Source: Amorphophallus konjac (taxonomy: Eukaryota; Streptophyta; Magnoliopsida; Alismatales; Araceae). Taken from it: a stretch of DNA of 64,000 nucleotides. Under the pieces are notes generated by a model. The model saw only the letters and a program-made list of their open reading frames with translations. It did no database searches and was not told the DNA's origin. Positions 1-10,468 of the stretch are shown here, piece by piece; position 1 is the first letter of the stretch; each line of letters opens with the position of its first letter. The position numbers were made by a program, and so were the translations under genes. The stretch is taken from positions 342,152,243 to 342,216,242 of the forward strand of contig CM040121.1 in NCBI GenBank assembly GCA_022559845.1. The letters are read 5' to 3'.

Positions 1-493
1 CATATCAGAATTAAAGAGTAATTGAGTTTAGGACATACCTTGTAACTACAGGATACACGTTGTTTTGACGCCAGTATCCCGAAGCACTTGGTATGACTAT
101 CTGTCATGCTTCATATTGAACAGAGATAACAATAGAATGGCCTTTGACGTGAGGCACAACACGTCTTAGGTGAAATGACCCAATTACTCACCACTCACCA
201 TGTCATTGCTGTGCCTAAGATTTCACAGATATAGCAATAGATTTTCAGCAGAGATAACTATGGTACCTCATGACACAGTCTAATTTCAGACATGGTTTCT
301 CAGTAGCCAAAGTCATTGCTCTGACTAAATTTACCCTTAGACATTTACAGATTCTCAGATGTTTAAAAATAATACTTACTTAATGCATCTCAACCAAGGA
401 AAGTCATGATTTCAAAATTTTTCGATTTCAGAAGATTTTACATGACATAACATGAAGTAGCCGGTTAAGGTTTATTAAAACATTGACTCAGAT

Positions 494-614
494 GTCCCTC
501 GCCATTGGCGGAGTGGACACCCTCCCCCATTGCAAGGGGGAGGTCCTGGGTTCAATACCCGGTTCCCCCTCCCCGTTTAAAATAAAAAAAGAAAATTACC
601 TACCAAAAAAAAAT
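494..614 (+). mobile_element. tRNA-derived SINE with 12-bp target-site duplication
   Basis: A 121-bp insertion is flanked by perfect direct repeats attgactcagat at 482-493 and 615-626. Its head has an A box (tggcggagtgg) and a B box (gggttcaataccc), the internal RNA polymerase III promoter of tRNA genes. A five-pair anticodon-like stem (ccccc/ggggg) encloses a 7-nt loop with tgc in the anticodon place, and a T-arm-like stem follows. The acceptor stem does not pair, so it is not a tRNA gene. The tail ends in short A runs. TSD, boxes and A tail together indicate LINE-assisted retroposition of a short SINE. Confidence 0.8.
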
Positions 615-1069
615 ATTGACTCAGATATTTTCAAGTTATTCATATCCAAACTCAACGAATACATTAAACTTAAATGAACTAAGTCTTTTAGACATTCATA
701 ATTCCATATAATAGAAGATTCCGTATTTAACATGGTTTTCATATTTATGGTGAAGATATACGAATTGAAATCTTCCTAATGTTTCAAGACACTGAAGTTT
801 CAGAGCAGCCAAGGTTCAGCACACAGGATGGTGACTTTCAAGAGTGAGCATGAATTTTAGCGAATAGCAACAGGAGTGTCAAGATTGATAGAGATTTTCA
901 AAAGAGTGTGCAATAATGGACATGCAGCTGGTATGATAGCATTTTGAAGACATTTAGCTAAGAATTTGACATGTATGTTCAAGGTACAATAGATTTAAAA
1001 TGATTTCAATCACACCAGCTCAAGGATGAAGCGACAAAAATATCAATCACAGATGTCAGCAAGGAATGT

Positions 1070-3045
1070 GGTCTCCGTGATGCTCCTACCTCTCTCAGGC
1101 GGTCCATTGAAGCGGTCACAGGGTTCAACAAGTCTAGCCTCCCCTTCACCTACTTGGGGGTCCCTCTATTCTCGGGGCGTCAAAAGCCGGTTCATTTCTC
1201 CCACATTTTATCCAAGACAGCGGCCAAGCTACAGGCGTGGAAGACCGGCTTCCTATCTTCGGGAGGGCGGATTATTCTTATCCGTCATGTACTCTCCGCA
1301 TTGCCGCTTTTCACCTTGTCTTCGACAGTGATCCCTAAAACTATCTTCAAAGCTTTCCACAAGCTATTGGCTAACTTCTTTTGGGGCTCCTACGAGGGCT
1401 CTCCAAAGAAGCACTGGAAATCATGGGACACCATCTCCCGCCCCATTGGATGTGGCAGCCTAGGGGTTCTAAATCTTAATGCAATGCAAACTGCTATGAG
1501 ATCCAAGTTGTTATGGGAAGCCATATCCTCTTCATCTCTATGGGCCACCTTCTTCCGGGCTAAGCACTTGATATCTGATCACTACTCTGTGGCCACTTTC
1601 AGCCACTCTTTGGCTGCGGACAAGGTTCTTTGGCAGTAGGCCGCCACCATCATTTATTCGAATCACCGTGTCATGATCTCACCACATGACGCACGTGCAT
1701 GTTTTTGGCTGGACAAGTGGACAGGGGGCTCTCCTTTGATGTCTTTTTTGCCACCCAATGTGTGGGCTGCCATGGGGGATAAAACCTGCTCTGTCCGCCA
1801 AGCTCTTTCATGCCCCATGGGGGCTGCCCTCTTAACGGCTTCGGAATTCTGCCCGCCAATTCTACTACAGCAAGCTGTTGGTACTACTGGACAACAAGAT
1901 CTATGGGTCTGGACCCCCTCCTCTGATGGCCAATTCTCCTCCAAATCGGTTAGACTCATGCTATCTCCTACTGCCTCCCAACCTTGGATGCCAATTTGGA
2001 ACCACTCCATCCCTCTCAAGTGGTCGGTGTTCTCTTGGCGACTTCTCCTCAGTTGCTTACCTACGGACGACGCCATCTCTCGCTGTGGTGTACCACTTTG
2101 CTCCATGTGTTCCTGCTGCTCGTCCCCCCAAGCTGAAGGTTGTCTCCACCTTTTCTTCCACAGCCGGATCGCGAAGGAGGTTTGGGGCTCTCTATTTGAC
2201 TTCCTTCGGTTCAACTACTCCAGCACCCATTCGGTACCCATGGCTATCTTTGGCTACCTGGACAGTCTTCAGCTCTCCTCGCTGGCCGGGAGCTTATCTC
2301 GCTGCATCTTTATGGCCGCCCTCTGGGAGATTTGGTTCAGCCGGAACACCGCGAGGTTTGAAGGCCAGCCCATGGACTCCCGCCATATCCTTGGCCGGAC
2401 TATGCTAGCTGTCCGCTCTATTGTTGTGATTCACCGGCTCAAGGGACGAGACATCAACAACCCACAGCGGGATTGGCTGACCTCATGGGGGGTTTCCCCT
2501 ATGAGGGTGCACCAACGGTTATCTCAGGTCATTCGGTGGCTGCCCCCCCCCCCGGGGGCAGGCTGAAACTTAATGTTGATGGCGCGTTCAAGCGTGATGT
2601 TGGTGCGGCCGGAGGAGGGGCTATTCTTCGGGATTTCTTTGGCCAACTCGTCTTTGCATTTGCTGCCCCCTACCACAACGTCACCTCCAGCCTTGAAGCT
2701 GAAGCCCTAGCTCTTCGTGACGGCCTCTCTCTTTGTCTTCGGCGGGGAGTCCGTGCGGTTGAGGTCGAGACAGATTCTCTTGTGGTGGCCCAAGTTGCTA
2801 ACCGGCTGTTTGTTTGCCCGTGGAGCCTTCACCTTATCATGTTGGACGTGGATTGCATCTCCCACCGACTTCGCGTTGCCATTACACATGTTTTTCGTGA
2901 AGCCAACCATGTGGCGGACATGTTGGCTGCCCATGGATGTTTTTTGTCGTCTCCTTCCTCTTGGTGTTTTTGGGCCGAGCTTCCCCCCTCTGCAAAGGGC
3001 CCCTATCGTCTCAATAAGATAGGGTGTCCCTCCATTAGGCCCTAG
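1070..3045 (+). pseudogene. LINE reverse transcriptase C-terminus, zf-RVT and RNase H
   Basis: The frame begins within the C-terminal part of a plant LINE reverse transcriptase: the YLGVPLF...GR motif at about 1151 and the SGGRIILIRHVLSALP stretch are typical. It continues with the plant zinc-binding RVT region (2010-2200; a run of Trp and Cys/His around PLKWSVFSWRLLLSCLPTDD) and ends with an RNase H domain (about 2565-3000). RNase H residues visible are the Asp of NVDGA, the Glu of SLEAEALALRDG, the Asp of ETDS and the Asp of NHVADMLA. It is broken by an in-frame TAG at 1637-1639 and by a frameshift in the C run at about 2544-2555, after which RNase H is read in another frame. Non-functional. 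Confidence 0.88.
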
Positions 3046-3178
3046 TATCTCTCTGTACTTTGCTTTCATATATAAAATTCCCTGCCCGGCGGCTAGGGGT
3101 GGAGCATCCCTTCCCTTCCCCTAGGGATGAACGGTCCTCCCCCTTCCGCTTGTCAGGTATTGGCCTTAAAAAAAAAAG
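1070..3178 (+). mobile_element. 5'-truncated L1-type LINE
   Basis: The segment ends in a 12-A run (about 3168-3178) and lacks endonuclease and the front of reverse transcriptase. A 10-bp repeat aaggaatgtg occurs at about 1060-1069 and again right after the A run at about 3177-3186, which fits a TSD. A 5'-truncated copy made by target-primed reverse transcription is the simplest reading. The 3' untranslated part (3046-3167) contains a pyrimidine-rich stretch. An alternative shorter repeat (aatcaca near 1008 and 3186) would put the left edge about 50 bp further out. Confidence 0.8.
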
Positions 3179-4454
3179 GAATGTGAATCACAAAGCAAGC
3201 TAGTAATCAACCCATAATTGAGATCAGTACGAGGTAGAGGTTGGATCTCATGATCTTCTCACGTAAGGGGTAACTTTCCAGATAGGTCTGACCTATCTTT
3301 CCAGCTATGCCTTTTCATATACTGTCTAGAAGAAGTGAGCAAATTTAGCAGGCAGCTGATAGTTCAATGATATAGCAATAAAGATCAAGCAGGTAAAAAC
3401 AACAAGCTCCCCCTCAGCAAGTGTAGGAGCATCAGACATTAGATTCCATAGCAGATAAGAATGCAAATCAGATGAGGCTTCAATAAAGAGTCGACAAGAA
3501 TAAAGTGAATTTTACTTCACTTGCACCAAGAACCATCAAGGTTTAAAGAACACAACCAAGAGAGAGGTTTAGACTGAAAATGAGGACTTTGGTTGATCGA
3601 AATGAACAATTTGGTCGACCGAAATAAATAGTGAGTGAATCTTGAGATAGATCAAACAATTCAGATCAAGACATGAGCTCTCCTTTACTATATGCAAAAT
3701 TTTCAAATGATCTTTTTGACTTTTCTTTAACATGAATGATATGCAAACTTGATATCAACATGAATAAATTATGCAAACTGAAAATGCATGAAGTCTCCCT
3801 TATATACACATGCTGAATTAATTATGATATGAATACCATGCTGGGGATTTTGATTAATCTAACACATATGCATGAGTCACAAAATTGCCTTGACTGACTC
3901 CCCCTGTCTATATGCACTATATGATTAAACTCGGACTGCAGGTTATGCAATGAAAACTATGCAGGCATCAAACATATGCAGTTCAGATTTTCAAGTTTGA
4001 ACATGACAGTGCAAATGAATTTTTCACAACTATACATGACAATGCAAATTGTATATATATATAGCAAATGTTCAATGAGCATGCAATTCATATTTTCAAC
4101 CTGCAAATTGAATTTTCATCACTTGCCAAGATTGTGAATTCCTCTTCAATCAATCACTCAGTTGAAACTAATTAAGCAAGATGAACAACTGAGTTTAATC
4201 TGATAGATTTTCAGACTTATGAAATGCAATTCATTCTCAACTTAATGTATGCTCAAATAACTCAACATATACATTTAGAGACTCATGAAACACAATGCAT
4301 ATGTCAAATACAGATGTATACATGTATGCACTGGATCTTCATTGACAGACATCTACACCAATAAAATGCAGAAATGGGGTTTTACCAACCATAGGTGCCA
4401 TGGCTTATTGAACCCTTTTTTTATTTTATTTTATTTCCTTCTTCCAGGCACTCC

Positions 4455-4540
4455 TACAAAAACAAGTTCTTATTTTGCATATTTAGGTACCCAAGTTTCC
4501 TTGGGTCCTGAAGTGTTAGTAGCATCTCTGAAGGATACTC
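4455..4540 (-). pseudogene. Fragment of copia gag-protease junction
   Basis: Read on the minus strand the sequence gives SGPKETWVPKYAK followed by a stop. The GPK..WVPK motif is characteristic of the stretch just before the protease of SIRE-like copia polyproteins; the copia element later in this window has a matching GPNLNWVP at about 50190-50210. No integrase or polymerase follows, so the fragment is an isolated remnant that supports a copia origin for the surrounding substrate. Too short for more certainty. Confidence 0.4.
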
Positions 4541-4571
4541 TTCTCATCCTTTAAGCCTTCACATCATCAAA

Positions 4572-5307
4572 TGTCATTAAATGGCACCCTCTCATATAAT
4601 GCCCATTGGAGAGGGGGAAAATCTACCGCCCAAGAGCACGGGCCAACTAGGTCCAATCTGACCAAACTATGCCCAGCTCCCCAAAGTGACAATCCTGTTC
4701 TGGGCCCACTTACTCCAAGCCCAAAAATCCTCTCGGACCAGCACTTCCTAGGCGACCCCCGGGTCTGGAAGTCCGAGCGACAGGTCAATCGGGAAATCCC
4801 CTACAAGGGCCCAGCGCGCCCTGTCCGAGCTATGCCTCCATCACTCGGGCGGACTCTCAACAGGCGCCCCAAGCTTGAACCGACTATCGGATGCACATTT
4901 AAGCATCCGTTACGCATCCTCCGGGAGTAGGGAACCCCAAGGGATAACGGAGAGCAGGAGTCCTCGTGCTATTAAGAGCCCACGACACGGACATAACCTC
5001 CCCGGAATCCCCTCGGCTCCCTGGACTCTTACGTTAAAACGGACTGCTATATAAATCCCAAAGAGACCCTCCAAAAAGGTAAGCAAGCATCCTGAGAGAA
5101 AACCACCACACCCCTTGGTGGAGAAGAATCTCGCGCCCTTTCTTTCTCCTACCACCTCTCTTCGCATCCGTGCTCTATCACATTTGCTGACTTAGGCATC
5201 GGAGGGTTTTCCCCGGGGTTCCATCCCTGGGCACCTCTGACATGTTTCCCCTCTTGCAGATTATATACGCGTGGTGACCGTGACCAAAGATTCCTCCGGG
5301 ATCTCAC
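4572..5307 (+). mobile_element. Element I: 5' LTR, first part (interrupted by element G)
   Basis: Begins with TGTCATTAAATGG and contains a TATA box ctatataaatc at 5047-5057. It is cut at 5307 by element G; the TSD ctcac lies at 5303-5307 and 17019-17023. The LTR resumes at 17024 and ends at about 17056 (..ctcatca), followed by a primer binding site. The rejoined LTR would be about 770 bp. The left end is inferred from TG and the change in composition, because the matching 3' LTR lies outside the window. Confidence 0.65.
5047..5057 (+). promoter_or_regulatory. TATA box in element I LTR
   Basis: The sequence ctatataaatc fits a plant TATA box and lies about 260 bp before the LTR end once element G is removed. 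It sets the plus orientation of element I, which agrees with its primer binding site and gag start at 17059-17094. Confidence 0.6.
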
Positions 5308-6029
5308 TGTAGATTCTAAGAAATCAACTTAAGATAATTAAAAATAAAAAGAATTATGACATGCACGAGGTGCTAATAAGGAGAGTGATCGCCAGAGACG
5401 CGAGGGCCTCAAAGGATATAAACAATAATAAAAGGGAGGGATCGCGAATATAAATACCTCAAATGCGGGGGAGATTGTGAGTGCACCTTTCTCTTCCGAT
5501 CGGCCGGCCGATGAAGAGAGTTTTCCTTGATTGATTACCCTTGTAAAATTAACAAACACCAACAAAGAATATGGATTAGAACCAAGGTGAGTGTAGCATC
5601 AAATTCATAATAAAGATGAGCATGAAAATCATGTATAAGAACACACCTTGTTGGGTATTGCCCTTTAAAACCCCTATGCAAATGGTAGGATAAAAACATA
5701 TGATGAATGATATGCAAATATGGAGGTGTGCAAGAGTTGCACTATGGGAGTCTCAACGTGGTTGAGAAGGGAGTTTGACAGCATAACAATGACTAAAATG
5801 AATGCATGCTATTAACACAAAAGAATAAAGCAAGACAAAAACAATCAGTGGGGCAAAGAGGCAATAAGATGGAGAAGCCTGTCTGTGCATTGGCTTTGAT
5901 ATGCATTCGGGAGGAAGCTTTCAAGAGCTGAAACTTTTGGACGTGGGGAGCTCCCTCCTGTGCCAAGCAGCAGCAGCATCTCCCTGTAAAAAGATCAAAA
6001 ACAACCCCCCTCGAACGAGAGCCGCAGGG

Positions 6030-6041
6030 CTCTATTTATAG
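6030..6041 (-). promoter_or_regulatory. TATA box of element G, left LTR
   Basis: The minus strand reads ctataaatagag, a near-perfect plant TATA box. The same site is at 15398-15409 in the right LTR and, in the related element H, at 58296-58307. It fixes the minus orientation of G. Confidence 0.75.
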
Positions 6042-6179
6042 GGCACAAACCACAAATCTGGTGGGATTAGAACGGGCAATAATCAACTACGGCAAGGACT
6101 CTACTTCCCCAATCGAGCACGGTGACCAAAATAGACAGGGAACTCTTCAGGAAAGGTTCTTTCGAACAGGACACGGAAA

Positions 6180-6470
6180 GGTAAAAGATGACTCTCAGAC
6201 AGGCGTTAGTTGAAATTGATGACCTGTCTTGAGGCGTTAATTGAAATCACGACTGCGACAAAGGCGTTAATTCATGAATTTAATTTTAGCAATAAAACCT
6301 TCCTTATTTGAAAAATGACGAGGAGACGCCTGCTCCAACGGCGTTAAATATCAACGTCCTTTAGATAAAATTCCAGAAAATGACGCCTCCACTGATGGGC
6401 GTCCATTGCAAAAGGGGCGTCCTTGAGCAAGCCGTTAATTCTTAAAGACGCCCTTGCTCAAGGCGTGAAT
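6180..6470. repeat. GACGCC-N9-GGCGTT dyad array, element G left LTR
   Basis: Short inverted repeats are spaced through AT-rich sequence. Clear ones are gacgcc (6325-6330), nine bases, ggcgtt (6340-6345); and gacgcc (6447-6452), nine bases, ggcgtg (6462-6467). A further block of four lies at 7335-7465 (arms such as gacgcc/gtcgtt and aacgcc/gccgtt, centre 9 or 10). The arms are conserved and the centres differ. The right LTR carries the same set (15550-15840, 16704-16830). Confidence 0.8.
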
Positions 6471-6534
6471 TAAAAAAAAGGACGACTTTCGTAGGGGCGT
6501 TATTTATATTTTTTGTGGGTGGACGGTGGAAAAT

Positions 6535-7325
6535 AGAGAGACAGAATGTATAGACTTGGGCGTGTGAGAAGGAGAGGAGTGTACATACTTTGGCTTGTGA
6601 GGAGGTGGAGAATGTATAGACTTTGGCTTGTGAAGGAAGGGGAAAGGGAATGTATAGACTTTGTTTGTGAAGGAAGAATGGGATGTACAGACTTGGTTTG
6701 TGAAGGAAGAATGGGTGTATAGACTTTGGGAAGAATGGGTGTATAGACTTTGGCTGGAAGGAAGGGGAACATATAGACTTAGTGGAAGTGGATGTATAGA
6801 CTTAGGGTGTGAAGGAAGGGGAAAGGGAATGTATAGACTTTGGGAAGAAGGATGAAAAGGGACGCAATGTATAGACTTAGTGGAAATGGAAAGGACGCGT
6901 AGACTTTGTGGAAATGGAGACGAATGAACAGGTGGTGTATAGACTCTGGCTGTGAAGGAAGGGGAAAGGGAATGTATAGACTTTGTGGAATGAAGACGGT
7001 GGAGTAGACGGTGGGATGTATATACTTGACTGTGGAATGAAGAAGGAAGACGGTGAACAGAATGTATAGACTTGGGAAGGATGAAGAGACGGTGGAAATG
7101 AGACGGATGCACAGACGGATGAATGTATGGACTTTGTGAAGAACGAAGAAGGGAAGGACGGTGGAATAAGACGATAGAGTATACGGACTTCATAAAGGAT
7201 GAAGAAGGGAAAGACGGTGGAATAAGACGATAGAGTGTATGGACTTCAAACTGTGAAACGAAGAAGGAAGACAGAGAATGAGATGAAGGGAAGGCAGTGG
7301 AACAAACGGAGGGGTGTATAGACTT
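6535..7325. repeat. Minisatellite in element G left LTR
   Basis: About twenty or more imperfect units of roughly 25-45 bp share the core tgtatagactttgg (variants acagact, tatggact), separated by purine-rich ggaagggg spacers. The minus strand stays open for 280 codons only because the units are stop-free (repeating Lys-Ser-Ile-His and Ser-Leu-Tyr). I read it as a U3 repeat, not a protein. The copy at 15903-16693 is nearly identical. Confidence 0.85.
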
Positions 7326-7649
7326 CAGAATAGAATTGACGCCCACCCTTAAGTCGTTATTTGTTTAATTAACGCCCCTATTGGTAGTCGTCTATTTTAA
7401 AAGAAACGCCCTTGGCCGAGCCGTTAATTAAAATGATGCCCCCTCTCACGCCGTTAATTCTAAAAAATAGAGAAAAATGCCCAGGAAATCCAAAAAAAAT
7501 AGGGAAAAATAGGAAAAAAGAGGAAAAGGGGAGAAATCCAAGAAAAGTGAGAAAAACCACTCAAACAAAGTTAATTTGAGGGTCAAATTGGGGCATTACA
7601 AGGCGATACGAGATGTACCCACAGTAACGTCGATTTTGGCGTGTCTACA

Positions 7650-7663
7650 GCTGTCCCGCCTTG
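7650..7663 (-). other. Polypurine tract of element G
   Basis: Immediately inside the left LTR the minus strand reads ccaaggcgggacagc, a mostly purine stretch ending at the LTR start TGTAGACA. This is the expected place for second-strand priming. Element H has the close match aaggtggggcagc at 59093-59105. Confidence 0.6.
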
Positions 7664-10468
7664 GCGTCGACTTTGCAAGGGAGCAGAGCAAACTGAAAAG
7701 TAGATGCCAAGGTGTGATGAGACACGCAATCAACATCACTTGATGAGAATTAAATCAAAAGCTCAAGATGAAGCAATCTCGGGAAATTCAATGAAATCAA
7801 CAATGTTTGGATAAAAGAAGGAGTGTGCACGCAGGCATAAAGGAGATAAAAGAAGATGATCAACTTCCAGCGCGGTGGAAGTACCCCAGGTCACAAACCT
7901 GTAGGTTTCACCATTGGGGAGCGGTTACCAGCCAATGTGGACGTGCTGCAGCCAAGGTGGATCAAGGGAAAAGATTGAAATAAGACGATAGAAATCCAAA
8001 CAAGGAGCTTTCGAGAAAATGACCCAAAACAGCAGCAAGGCGAACTGAGGATTCCATTCAGCAATGAATATCTCATATTTGGGAAGATTAAGATCAATTT
8101 TACTCTCCAAATTAACTTATCAGAATGATTTTCCAATGTTGATTTAAAGTCCTATATGAATGCATGCTGGGTTTAAAGGAAAAAATTAAAACAAATTAAA
8201 ATATAAGATAATCAAGGATAATATTGTTAAGCCGCCAAGACTGAGTCAAGAAACCAATTTCGCAAGCTGATACTAAGCCGAAGCTCGTTTATCCGCGCAC
8301 CAACTCGTAAAAGGGAACCATCGTCCCCAGTCTTAGATGGCTCAACGACCTATCCGTATGACTAAGACTCCTCTAGAATCATCATTATTTTTGATGAAGG
8401 GGAACTCAAATTCCAGATTTACCAAAGCCACAAGGTCCTTGATACAATCTAGTAGCGTATGTAACATATAGTAAAAATGCATACAAGAAGATGGCGATAG
8501 CAATAAGCATGAGGGAACTGAGAGATGAGGTGCAAACACCGTGGGACTTGGATGATGATGCCCAGTCGGTGGGACCAAGAGCTTCTTATCATGTGCTCAA
8601 AATTTCATTAGCCAAGATATAAAAGATAACAAGCAATGAATAAGGCATTTAAGTATAGCAAGTATAGCATGAATCAAAGCATCAATAGCATGTATGTATG
8701 ATATCATGAATAGCATTCAAGTGTGCACAGCGTGAAAGGCATGAATAACATTTAACATAGATAGCATCATTAAAGCATAGATAGCATAGCATCATTGTTT
8801 ATTGTTTGTCATGAGGATGACAACTTGGCATGTGTGATTGAGATTGGATGATCAGGATCTGATAATGCCCATCGGCGGAGTGATCAAGTGAAATCAGCAT
8901 GAGTTTATTAAAAGATTCTGGGAGATGAACGATCAATTAATGCCCAGTATAGAGAGATGATAATCAGGAGTGTCCATAGTGACGAATCATGATTTTATTG
9001 GGAAGAATCAAAAGATTGATAGCGGTGAAGGGAGAGGACTCATCTCGTGCTCTTGATCCTTTGCAAAATTGTTGTTCCTACAAAAACACCATTAGAAAAT
9101 ACAATGCAAATTTTTGGATTTTGGAATATGCAAATTTTTATGGGTTTAAAAAGATATTCAAATTTTTATATGGATTTTTAGAAAATATGTGAATTTTTTA
9201 TGAATTTTGAAAATATTCAATATTTTTGGATTTTGAGAAATATTCAATTTTTTTTGAATTTTGGTGTAGGAAATAATCAAAAAAAATTTTGGATTTTGAA
9301 AAATATTTAATTTTTTTTTTGGTTTAGGCTTTGTTAATGCAGCATCAAAGGGTGTTTTTAAACCACTGGCTAGGGGTCCTTGTTCCTTCCCCTTTCGCTA
9401 AAAACTACCCAAAGCTGAGCGTGCATTGAAGGTGGCGCCCTACGATCGGCTACTCTTGTATAACGATGCCCCTACCAAGGCCATACCTGAGAAACATTCG
9501 GTCTTAGAGGGAGAAGAGAAGAATAACTGAGGATAAGCTTTATGCAGGATGGGAGATGTCGGGACTTGAATTCCTTCCAAGGTTTTTTCCCTCAAAGAGG
9601 TAATCTGTTGTGCCGGGGCTTTGTGCCTTTGATTTTTAGACCCTTGACATGCATACGACCAGGGTTTTCCCTGCGGGGACTTTGCCTCTCTTGACATGCC
9701 ATAATTCATACTTTTACATTTATCGAAATTTTGACTTAATTTTCATAATAGCCCTTTTGGCGAGATGTATCATGAAATTCATATTGATTTTGGGTCAAGA
9801 CTACCCCTATTTGAGACTCCTCTCGTATTGGGGATTACCGAAGTTGGTCATCTCATCCGTCAACCTCTTGCCCCTGCATTCGGCCGAGTAAAGAAGAGAA
9901 AAGACTTTCAGATATACTCATGGCATGGCCAAAGTAGCAACGGTGTTTTATCAAAGGAGCCGGCTAAGGACGCCATGAAGTGTGTGTGATGCCCAGCTAA
10001 GGGTTGCTCTTAACAAGCGGGGAGAGAACGTTGAATTCCCAGCGCGGGGTTTTTATTGACCAAAGGTGCTGCAGAAGCAAGCCTAAAGACTTTTTTGAGA
10101 ATGATTTAATTAAGATAAAGGTTTAAAACACCACTTTTGATCTTGTTAAGAAGCACTTTATTTTGAAAATCATGCGTGAAGCAATAAGGTAATGATATCA
10201 TAAAACGCGTACTTACGCCAATATGTTACCTTGCGATCTTTGTGGAAGCAGCTGCTAGGGGCGAGGTTGATCAACATGGGATTTGTCCTCAAGTAGCAGA
10301 CGAAAGGATTGGAAGCAAAGGATTTGAAAGTGGCTTAACAAGAAGGAGTGGTGTTCAGACCAGACTCAGACGAATAAGGAGAAAATGAAGAGAGGCGAGG
10401 GCTAGAACTCCCTCACTAAGGCGCGGAGACCCTGATCACATGGAACAGTCTACAGAAGAAGCGGAGAA
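7650..10468 (-). other. Element G 3' non-coding interior
   Basis: No convincing coding sequence was seen in 2.8 kb. Blocks at 7650-7740, 7860-7965 and 8150-8480 match the start of the interior of element H (59093-59180, 59345-59450, 59635-59960), showing common descent. The stretch 9090-9330 is a run of degenerate tttttggattttgaaaatattcaa units. Where H has PMD genes, G has none that I can recognise. Short frames near 9440-9989 are on both strands and show no known domain. Confidence 0.7.

Larger units (their letters stand above)
1..4571. mobile_element. Old degenerate substrate, probably a copia-type retroelement remnant
   Basis: No open frame of interest is seen here apart from the LINE, the SINE and a short copia-like peptide near 4470-4525 on the minus strand. 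The sequence is AT-rich and contains scattered 'ctccccct' blocks (near 3410 and 3900), as does the 3' non-coding part of the copia element at 45556-47081. Two copies of a short motif, ttggttgatcgaaat and ttggtcgaccgaaat, lie at about 3590-3630. Together these suggest the 3' non-coding region of an older, internally deleted SIRE-like copia element in minus orientation. No LTR or TSD was found, so this is inference. Confidence 0.35.
5308..7649 (-). repeat. Element G 3' LTR (left)
   Basis: The 2342-bp LTR matches the 2343-bp copy at 14676-17018. On its minus strand it holds, in order, an array of GACGCC...GGCGTT dyads (7335-7465), a minisatellite (6535-7325), a second dyad block (6180-6470), the TATA box (6030-6041) and a transcribed part with a conserved ggccggcc core (near 5505). 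It is an LTR with an elaborate repeated U3 rather than a coding sequence. Confidence 0.92.

Noticed and set aside
494..614. Functional tRNA-Ala gene
   Set aside because: The acceptor stem does not pair and the segment has a TSD and A tail; it is a SINE.
6504..7346. 280-codon frame on the minus strand (also 15872-16714)
   Set aside because: It is produced by a stop-free minisatellite within an LTR and is identical in kind in both LTRs; no domain, biased composition.
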